The notes under the pieces: generated by a model
What the model saw: the letters and a program-made list of their open reading frames with translations, nothing else
What the model was told of the DNA's origin: nothing
Database searches by the model: none
Position numbers and translations under genes: made by a program
Shown: one piece after another, positions 58,477 through 64,000 of the stretch
Numbering within the stretch: position 1 is the stretch's first letter
Layout of the letters: every line of letters begins with the position of its first letter
NCBI GenBank assembly: GCA_946482595.1
Contig: CAMLSD010000012.1
Span: forward strand, 1 to 64,000
Source: an uncultured Comamonadaceae bacterium
GTDB lineage: Bacteria; Pseudomonadota; Gammaproteobacteria; Burkholderiales; Burkholderiaceae
Length of the DNA stretch: 64,000 nucleotides
Direction of reading: 5' to 3'

Positions 58477-59808
58477 ATGACCCGAACCCTTTTCGAGCGG
58501 CCGCGCCGCGCCCTGCGCCACACCCTGTTGATGTTGCTGTGCGCCACGCTCGGCCTCGGCGCCGCGGCCCAGTCGGCCGCGCCACGCGGGGGTGACTACA
58601 TCGTGGCCGTCGTCAACCAGGAGCTGGTGACCAACAGCGAGGTCCAGCAGCGCGTGGCCAGCCTGGTCCAGGAGGCGCAGCGCAGCGGCGCCCGGCTGCC
58701 GCCGGCCGAAGCACTGCGCAACCAGGTCCTCAACGCACTGATCGACGACCGGGCCCAGCTGTCCCATGCCCGCGACGTCGGCATGCGGGTGGACGAGGCC
58801 GAGGTCGACCGGGCCGTCAACAACGTGGCGGCCCAGAACCAGCTCACCCAGGCCCAGCTGCGTGAGCGCCTGGCCGCCCAGGGCATCGACTACCTGCGGT
58901 TTCGCAACAACCTGCGCGACCAGATCATGCTGCAGCGGCTGCGCGAGCGTGAGGTGCAGTCCCGCATCCGCATCACCGAGGCCGAGATCGAGCAGTTCCT
59001 GACGGCGCAGCGGGGCCAGTCGGCCGGCAACGTGCAATACAACATCGCGCAGATCCTGGTGGCCGTGCCCGAAGGCGCCAGCGCGGAACAGCAGGCTGAG
59101 CGCCGCGCCCGCGCCAATCAGGTGCTGGCGCAGGCGCGCTCGGGCACCCCGTTCGAGCAACTGGCCCGCGAATACTCGGACGGCGCCAACAAGGACCAGG
59201 GCGGCGCCATCGGTCTGCGCAGCGCCGACCGCCTGCCCGACCTGTTCGTCGAGGCGGTGCGCGAGCTGTCGCCCGGCGACCTGGCCACCGCGGTAGTGCG
59301 CTCAGGCGCCGGCTTTCACATCCTGAAGCTGCTGTCGCGTGACGACCCGACCGGCCTCAGCGTGACCCAGACCCGCGCCAGCCACATCCTGCTGCGGCTG
59401 TCGCCCCAGCTGACCCAGGAGACCGCGCTGCGGCGCCTGGCCGACTACCGCCGCCGCATCGAGTCCGGCCAGGCCAGTTTTGCGCAGCTGGCGCGACAGC
59501 ACTCCGAGGACGGCAGTGCCTCGCAGGGCGGCGACCTCGGCTGGGCCAGCCCGGGCCAGTTCGTGCCCGAATTCGAGGAGGTCATGACCAAGCTGGCGGT
59601 GGGCCAGGTGTCCGAGCCCTTCATGTCGCGTTTCGGGGCGCACCTGATGCAGGTCAACGAGCGCCGCGAGACACGCCTGGACGCCCGCCAGCAGCGCGAG
59701 CTGGCCACCAATGCCCTGCGCGAGCAGAAGTTCGAGGCGGCCTATGAGGACTGGGCCCGCGAGATCCGCGAACGGGCCTATGTCGAGCTGCGCGAGCCTC
59801 CGCAGTGA
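58477..59808 (+). CDS. surA: Periplasmic chaperone and peptidyl-prolyl isomerase SurA
   Basis: A 443-residue SurA. The signal peptide ends near GAAAQ, the N-terminal chaperone domain follows ([15 protein letters not shown]), and two parvulin domains start near [11 protein letters not shown] and [12 protein letters not shown], each with its [11 protein letters not shown] or [12 protein letters not shown] strand. SurA escorts outer membrane proteins including LptD, encoded just upstream. The ATG at 58477 is preferred over TTG at 58459. Confidence 0.96.
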   Translation: MTRTLFERPRRALRHTLLMLLCATLGLGAAAQSAAPRGGDYIVAVVNQELVTNSEVQQRVASLVQEAQRSGARLPPAEALRNQVLNALIDDRAQLSHARDVGMRVDEAEVDRAVNNVAAQNQLTQAQLRERLAAQGIDYLRFRNNLRDQIMLQRLREREVQSRIRITEAEIEQFLTAQRGQSAGNVQYNIAQILVAVPEGASAEQQAERRARANQVLAQARSGTPFEQLAREYSDGANKDQGGAIGLRSADRLPDLFVEAVRELSPGDLATAVVRSGAGFHILKLLSRDDPTGLSVTQTRASHILLRLSPQLTQETALRRLADYRRRIESGQASFAQLARQHSEDGSASQGGDLGWASPGQFVPEFEEVMTKLAVGQVSEPFMSRFGAHLMQVNERRETRLDARQQRELATNALREQKFEAAYEDWAREIRERAYVELREPPQ

Positions 59809-59815
59809 GCGCCTC

Positions 59816-60598
59816 GTGAAACACATACCCCGCAAGCGCTTCGGCCAGCACTTCCTGACCGACACCACGGTCCTGGACGACATCGTCCGGGCGATCGCGC
59901 CGCGCCCCGACGAACGCCTGGTCGAGATCGGCCCCGGGATGGGCGCCTTGACCGACCCGCTGGTGCAGCGCTGCGAGCACCTGACGGTGATCGAGCTCGA
60001 CCGCGACCTCGCCGCCCGGTTGCGCAAGCGCCCCGAACTCACCGTGGTCGAGGCCGACGTGCTGAGTGTGGACTTCACCGCACTGCGCGGCAGTGACCCG
60101 CGCAAGCTGCGGATCGTGGGCAACCTGCCCTACAACATCTCGTCACCGATCGCGTTTCACCTGCTCGAGCATGTCGACGTGGTGGAAGACCAGCACTTCA
60201 TGCTTCAGAAGGAAGTGGTGGACCGCATGGCCGCCGCACCGGGGCAGAAGGACTACGGCCGCTTGAGCGTGATGCTGCAGTGGCGTTACGACATCGAGTC
60301 GCTGTTCGACGTGCCGCCGGAGGCCTTCGACCCGCCACCGCGTGTGGACTCGGCCGTGGTGCGCATGGTGCCGCTGCCCGATGCCGCCCTGCTGGACACC
60401 GCCTTGTTGTCGGAACTGGTCGCCACGGCGTTTTCTCAGCGGCGCAAGCTGCTGCGCCACACGCTCGGGCGCTGGCTGGAGCAACGTGGCCACACCGGCC
60501 ACTTCGACGTGCAGCGCCGCGCCGAGGAAGTGCCGGTGTCGGAATACGTGGCGTTGGCCCTGGCCGTGGCATCCACGCCACCCCGACCGGCCGCGTGA
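59816..60598 (+). CDS. rsmA: 16S rRNA dimethyladenosine transferase RsmA/KsgA
   Basis: A 260-residue methyltransferase that dimethylates A1518 and A1519 of 16S r[11 protein letters not shown] opens the protein, [11 protein letters not shown] is the SAM site, and NLPYNISSP is the catalytic motif IV. The start is GTG at 59816, 7 bases after surA; no ATG fits without a large overlap. The gene usually between surA and rsmA in proteobacteria, pdxA, is absent here. Confidence 0.96.
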   Translation: MKHIPRKRFGQHFLTDTTVLDDIVRAIAPRPDERLVEIGPGMGALTDPLVQRCEHLTVIELDRDLAARLRKRPELTVVEADVLSVDFTALRGSDPRKLRIVGNLPYNISSPIAFHLLEHVDVVEDQHFMLQKEVVDRMAAAPGQKDYGRLSVMLQWRYDIESLFDVPPEAFDPPPRVDSAVVRMVPLPDAALLDTALLSELVATAFSQRRKLLRHTLGRWLEQRGHTGHFDVQRRAEEVPVSEYVALALAVASTPPRPAA

Positions 60599-60652
60599 CG
60601 CTCACATCGCTTGCTGCGGGGAAGATCGCTTCAACGCCCGGCCCCCGACGGC

Positions 60653-60676
60653 TGCGGGTGCGGGTGCGGGTGCGGG
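60653..60676 (+). repeat. Four tandem TGCGGG hexamers
   Basis: TGCGGG is repeated four times without change, 55 bases after rsmA. The surrounding 352 bases (60599-60950) hold no gene I can support; their GC content falls towards the barstar gene. Confidence 0.6.
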
Positions 60677-60916
60677 TGATTGCGCACCCATGTGAAACAG
60701 GGCGAACTGACGGGGTCGCCCTGTGTGCTGTTCGCGCTTCGGCGCGATCTGCAGCGCTGCGGTTCGCGCAGGCGGCAGGCCGCGCGTCAGGCGGCCGCCA
60801 GCCAGGCGGACGTATCGAAAGCGCTGCTCATCATCGGCATGTTCATGCCAAACGAGCTGTTGGCACTGCCGCTCTTGCTCGGCTTGACTGCCACTTCGCT
60901 CTGGGCCATCTCGTTG

Positions 60917-60951
60917 GCCCGCTCCCATGACCCGATTTCCTGGGAGCGGGC
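60917..60951 (-). terminator. Hairpin at the end of the barstar gene
   Basis: GCCCGCTCCCA (60917-60927) and TGGGAGCGGGC (60941-60951) form a perfect 11-base stem with a 13-base loop, starting at the last base of the barstar stop codon on the minus strand. No T-run follows, so it may be a Rho-independent-like stabiliser or a bidirectional end between rsmA and the toxin pair. Confidence 0.5.
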
Positions 60952-61346
60952 TACAGAAAAGAATAGAAACATCGGAAGGGCACTTTGCGGTCCCCCCAGA
61001 AGTCTGCCGCATCGCGGAAGACGTCGAGCAATTGCTCGCGCGCCTCCCGATCGAAACGCGGGTTGTCGGGAATCTGCTCGAGCACCACGATGAAACCGGG
61101 CTGCGGACCGGACTTGTGCACCAGGTCGGTCATGCAGTCATAGAGCGCATCGAAGTTCTTGCCGAAATGCGCGGGAAACAGGAAAGCCTGCGCGATCCCG
61201 TCCAGGACGTCCTGCTTGGACTGGGCCTGGCTCAGGTTGGCGTACAGGAAATGCTGACCGGTATCCTGGGCGGCCTGCATCAGGTCTTCCACGCGGAAGG
61301 CGCGGATCGACTGCACGATGTTCGGACGGACGGTCTGCAAGAGCAT
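60951..61346 (-). CDS. Barstar family ribonuclease inhibitor
   Basis: A 131-residue barstar-like protein, longer than the 90-residue prototype by an N-terminal extension. LDGIAQAFLFPAHFGKNFDALYDCMTDLV is the barstar core whose acidic helix plugs the RNase active site. The C-terminus WGDRKVPFRCFYSFL is typical. It has no signal peptide and stays in the cytoplasm. The ATG at 61346 is chosen; a GTG at 61352 is possible. It follows the RNase gene by 32 bases on the same strand. Confidence 0.92.
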   Translation of the reverse strand: MLLQTVRPNIVQSIRAFRVEDLMQAAQDTGQHFLYANLSQAQSKQDVLDGIAQAFLFPAHFGKNFDALYDCMTDLVHKSGPQPGFIVVLEQIPDNPRFDREAREQLLDVFRDAADFWGDRKVPFRCFYSFL

Positions 61347-61378
61347 GGTCACGATCCCCCTATTTCATCAGAAGCGAT

Positions 61379-61807
61379 TCATTCGACGATCCGGCGAAAA
61401 CTGGCGTAGTGGTCGTCGGTGTAATAGCAGGCTTCAGGGGCAGTGGGAGGTTTGCCGCCACACACGATGCGCCGGGCGCCGCGGTGGCGTACACCGGGCG
61501 TCTTGACCGTGTACTCGCGATAGTGGCCTCGCGCCCGGATCGGCAGCAACCGCTCGCGGTTGAAGAACACCGTTCCGTCTTTCTCGTAGGGGAAGGGGCC
61601 TCCCTCACGGATCAGTCGGTGGGTGTGCTGGGCCTGCCGAGGCAATGCACTGAGTGCGACCAGCCGCTTGTCGGCTTCGGTGACGCCGGGCGGCGATTCC
61701 TTCGCCAGCGCCGGCCCGCCCGCCAAGGCGACCGCCAGCACAGCGACGGTAGTAACTCCTAACTTACGGAGCGACTGCCACCGGAGTGACGAAGCAGCGG
61801 TTGCCAC
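61379..61807 (-). CDS. Exported barnase/RNase Sa-like guanyl-specific ribonuclease
   Basis: A 142-residue RNase of the N1/T1/barnase family. The start is GTG at 61807 with ribosome site AGGGA. A signal peptide (KLGVTTVAVLAVALAGGPALA) exports it. The mature part has FFNRERLLP, the catalytic Glu98 in YREYTV, Arg109/Arg113 in RGARRIV and His133 in TDDHYASF. Cys116 and Cys127 could form a disulfide. The cytoplasmic barstar encoded next protects the cell from unexported enzyme. Confidence 0.92.
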   Translation of the reverse strand: MATAASSLRWQSLRKLGVTTVAVLAVALAGGPALAKESPPGVTEADKRLVALSALPRQAQHTHRLIREGGPFPYEKDGTVFFNRERLLPIRARGHYREYTVKTPGVRHRGARRIVCGGKPPTAPEACYYTDDHYASFRRIVE

Positions 61808-61834
61808 GGGTTTTCCCTGAATCCTGAAGCCCGC

Positions 61835-61863
61835 ATGGTACCGAATTGGGGCAAAAACCACAA
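61835..61863 (-). promoter_or_regulatory. Candidate sigma-70 promoter for the RNase/barstar pair
   Basis: On the minus strand TTGTGG (61863-61858), a 17-base spacer and TACCAT (61840-61835) place a start site about 20 bases before the GTG. The rest of the gap up to maeB (to 62123) is AT-richer than its surroundings and holds no gene I can support. Confidence 0.4.
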
Positions 61864-62086
61864 GGCTGTGCCTCAAATTTCAGCACCATCCAGGGGGATT
61901 CAGCGAGTCATCAGTGAGCGGTCACTCTCTTCTAGATCATTATCCCGTCGCGATTCTCGGCGGATGTTGCGCTAGAGAAATGCCTCTTGAAACGACCCTT
62001 GCACAAGCTGAACAGCTGCACCGCCCGTTTTCGGGGCTTTTCGAGCCATTTCGACGGTTTTCGGGGCGTCGTGGCACGCCCACGGG

Positions 62087-62116
62087 GGCCGGGCTGCCCT
62101 GCAGGGCAGCCCGGCC
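62087..62116 (-). terminator. 30-base perfect palindrome after maeB
   Basis: Two 15-base arms (centre between 62101 and 62102) form an uninterrupted palindrome 7 bases past the maeB stop. As RNA it folds into a very strong hairpin, though a U-tract is missing. It is the probable maeB terminator and could act on either strand. Confidence 0.6.
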
Positions 62117-62123
62117 GGCGGCG

Positions 62124-64000
62124 TCAGCGGGCCGCGTTGGCGTCGGCGACCGTCAAGGCCGTCATGTTGACGATGCGGCGCACCGTGGCCGACGGCGTCA
62201 GGATGTGCAGCGGCTTGGCCGCCCCCAGCAGCACCGGGCCGATCGCGATGCCGCCGCCGGCCGCCGTCTTCAGCAGGTTGTAGCTGATGTTGGCGGCATC
62301 GATGTTGGGCAGCACCAGCAGGTTGGCTTCACCGCTGAGCGTGCTGTTGGGCATCAGCTCGCGGCGATAGGGGCCGTCCAGCGCGGCGTCGCCATGCATC
62401 TCGCCGTCGACTTCCAGCCAGGGGGCGCGGTCGCGGATCAGCTCCAGCGCACAGCGCATCTTCACGGCCGAGGGCTGGTTGCTCGAGCCGAAGTTCGAGT
62501 GCGACAGCAGTGCCGCCTTGGGCTGCAGGCCGAAACGCATCATCTCCTCGGCCGCCAGCACGGTGATCTCGGCGAGCTGCTCGGCGGTGGGGTCGTAGTT
62601 CACGTGCGTGTCGACGAGGTAGACCTGCCGGCCCGGCAGGATCAGCCCGTTCATGCAGGCATAGGTGTTCACGCCGGCGCGCCGGCCAATCACCTGGTCG
62701 ATGTACTGCAGGTGCATCGACGTGGAGCCCCAGGTGCCGCACAGCATGCCGTCGACCTCGCCCTTGTGCAGCAGCATCGCACCGATCAGCGTCAGGCGGC
62801 GGCGCATCTCGATCTTGGCGAGCTGCTGCGTGACGCCCTTGCGTTCGGTCATGCGGTGGTAGGTTTGCCAGTAGTCGCGATAGCGGTGGTCGAACTCGGT
62901 GTTGACGACGTCGTAGTCGCGCCCTTCCACCAGGCGCAGCCCGAACCGCTCGACCCGCTGGGCGATCACCTCAGGGCGGCCGATCAGCGTGGGGCGGGCC
63001 AGGCCTTCGTCGATCACGACCTGCACCGCGCGCAGCACGCGCTCTTCCTCACCCTCGCAGTAGACCACCCGCTTGTTCGCCGCACGCTTGGCCACGGTGA
63101 AGATCGGCTTCATCGTCGTGCCGGAGGCGTAGACGAAGGTCTGCAGCTTCTCGCGGTAGGCGTCGAGGTCGGCGATCGGCCGGCTCGCCACGCCCGACTC
63201 GGCGGCGGCCTTGGCCACGGCCGGGGCGATGCGCATCATCAGGCGCGGATCGAAGGGCTTGGGAATGAGGTACTCGGGCCCGAAGCTCAGCGAGGCGCCG
63301 GCATAGGCGGCCGCCACGACCTCGCTCTGCTCGGCCTGGGCCAGCTCGGCGATGGCATGCACCGCGGCGATCTCCATCTCGACCGTGATGGTCGTGGCGC
63401 CCGAATCAAGGGCGCCGCGGAAGATGTACGGGAAGCACAGGACGTTGTTGACCTGATTGGGATAGTCGGTGCGCCCGGTGGCCATGATCGCGTCCTGACG
63501 GACCTCGCGCACCTCCTCGGGCATGATCTCGGGCGTGGGGTTGGCCAGCGCGAGGATCAGCGGGTTGGGCGCCATGCGCGCCACCATGTCCTTCTTGAGC
63601 ACACCACCGGCCGACAGGCCCAGGAAGATGTCCGCGCCGTCGATCGCCTGCGCCAGCGTGCGCTGGTCGGTCTTCTGGGCGAACTGGGCCTTGTCCTCGT
63701 CCATCAGTTCGGTGCGGCCCTCGTAGACGACACCGGCCAGGTCGGTCACCCAGATGTTCTCGCGCGGCAGGCCCAGCTTGACCAGCAGGCCCAGGCAGGC
63801 CAGCGCGGCCGCCCCGGCGCCCGACGCCACCAGCTTGACCTGCTTGATGTCCTTGCCCACGACCTTCAGGCCGTTGAGCACCGCGGCACCGACCACGATG
63901 GCCGTGCCGTGCTGGTCGTCGTGGAAGACCGGGATCTTCATGCGCTCGCGCAGCTTGCGCTCGACGTAGAAGCAGTCGGGGGCCTTGATGTCTTCGAGGT
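62124..64000 (-). CDS. maeB: NADP-dependent malic enzyme with C-terminal PTA domain, 5' end outside the window
   Basis: About 625 residues are visible, with the N-terminus beyond base 64000. The malic enzyme half shows FHDDQHGTAIV, the metal-binding and catalytic region, and LVASGAGAAALACL, the nucleotide site. The second half is a phosphotransacetylase-like domain (KRVVYCEGEEERVLRA through NIDAANISYNLLKTAAGG) that regulates activity rather than forming acetyl phosphate. The enzyme converts malate to pyruvate with NADPH formation. Full-length family members are about 760 residues. Confidence 0.95.
   Translation of the reverse strand, partial: LEDIKAPDCFYVERKLRERMKIPVFHDDQHGTAIVVGAAVLNGLKVVGKDIKQVKLVASGAGAAALACLGLLVKLGLPRENIWVTDLAGVVYEGRTELMDEDKAQFAQKTDQRTLAQAIDGADIFLGLSAGGVLKKDMVARMAPNPLILALANPTPEIMPEEVREVRQDAIMATGRTDYPNQVNNVLCFPYIFRGALDSGATTITVEMEIAAVHAIAELAQAEQSEVVAAAYAGASLSFGPEYLIPKPFDPRLMMRIAPAVAKAAAESGVASRPIADLDAYREKLQTFVYASGTTMKPIFTVAKRAANKRVVYCEGEEERVLRAVQVVIDEGLARPTLIGRPEVIAQRVERFGLRLVEGRDYDVVNTEFDHRYRDYWQTYHRMTERKGVTQQLAKIEMRRRLTLIGAMLLHKGEVDGMLCGTWGSTSMHLQYIDQVIGRRAGVNTYACMNGLILPGRQVYLVDTHVNYDPTAEQLAEITVLAAEEMMRFGLQPKAALLSHSNFGSSNQPSAVKMRCALELIRDRAPWLEVDGEMHGDAALDGPYRRELMPNSTLSGEANLLVLPNIDAANISYNLLKTAAGGGIAIGPVLLGAAKPLHILTPSATVRRIVNMTALTVADANAAR

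Noticed and set aside
60787..60972. 61-codon minus-strand frame between barstar and rsmA
   Set aside because: It overlaps the barstar 3' end and runs through the hairpin at 60917-60951, lacks a ribosome site, and has no family.
1..64000. tRNA genes, CRISPR arrays, insertion sequences and att sites
   Set aside because: None seen: no cloverleaf-like cluster, no regular spaced repeats, no transposase-like protein and no flanking direct duplications.

Overview
The window is uniformly GC-rich and densely packed. It reads as a chromosomal segment of a betaproteobacterium of the order Burkholderiales, probably near the Leptothrix/Rubrivivax/Ideonella group. This rests on gene content (glnE, yhdP and a Nit-type amidase in a row; amgK divergent from lptD-surA-rsmA; tandem DUF4148 proteins; a large NADP-type malic enzyme) and on codon use; no rRNA gene is present to settle it. 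I see no tRNA, rRNA, CRISPR array, insertion sequence or prophage.

Bases 1-12.6 kb: after the 3' end of a CorA channel comes a ten-gene minus-strand operon (10285 down to 237), mostly with 1-4 base overlaps. It encodes a COG2907-type flavin oxidoreductase, DUF1365, a Cfa-like lipid methyltransferase with two changed pocket residues, a chalcone-isomerase-like protein, an MFS carrier, a DUF3833 lipoprotein, an SDR, a SnoaL-like protein, a renalase-like flavoprotein and an acyltransferase/SASA esterase fusion. Its 395-base leader is rich in hairpins, one with a CCUCC-repeat loop. Upstream are an exported glutathione peroxidase, an FNR-like box and a diiron desaturase-like protein. Together they suggest acyl-chain modification linked to oxidative stress.

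12.6-27.8 kb: a guanidine-II riboswitch precedes the guanidinium exporter gene sugE/gdx. Then come a rhombosortase, glnE, yhdP, a Nit amidase, a YqjD/YqjE/YqjK-like membrane operon, two response regulators, a divergent histidine kinase that overlaps a solute-binding protein, and a UbiH-type monooxygenase. The kinase/regulator gap holds nested inverted repeats and an intrinsic terminator, possibly a small RNA or attenuator.

28-41 kb: a five-gene cassette (SPFH/SHOCT protein, double zinc-ribbon DUF4178 protein, DUF350, membrane aminopropyltransferase, flavin amine oxidase) is the best candidate for a poorly described system and suggests a polyamine-linked membrane process. It is followed by an EAL-CBS-GGDDF protein, a small membrane protein, and a DUF4331/lipoprotein/TPR/HupE-like operon behind helically phased CTGCATCC repeats.

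41-56 kb: a chemoreceptor with a FliA-like promoter, a monoglyceride-lipase-like hydrolase, an M20 peptidase, YidB, an FAH-family enzyme, an MFS carrier, rsmE, two DUF4148 proteins, a LysR regulator, an unidentified protein, TRAP permeases without a binding protein but with DUF4865, and a divergent LysR gene with a perfect palindromic operator.

56-64 kb: envelope and ribosome maintenance genes (amgK, lptD, surA, rsmA), a secreted barnase-like RNase with a barstar inhibitor, and a 3' portion of maeB running off the window.
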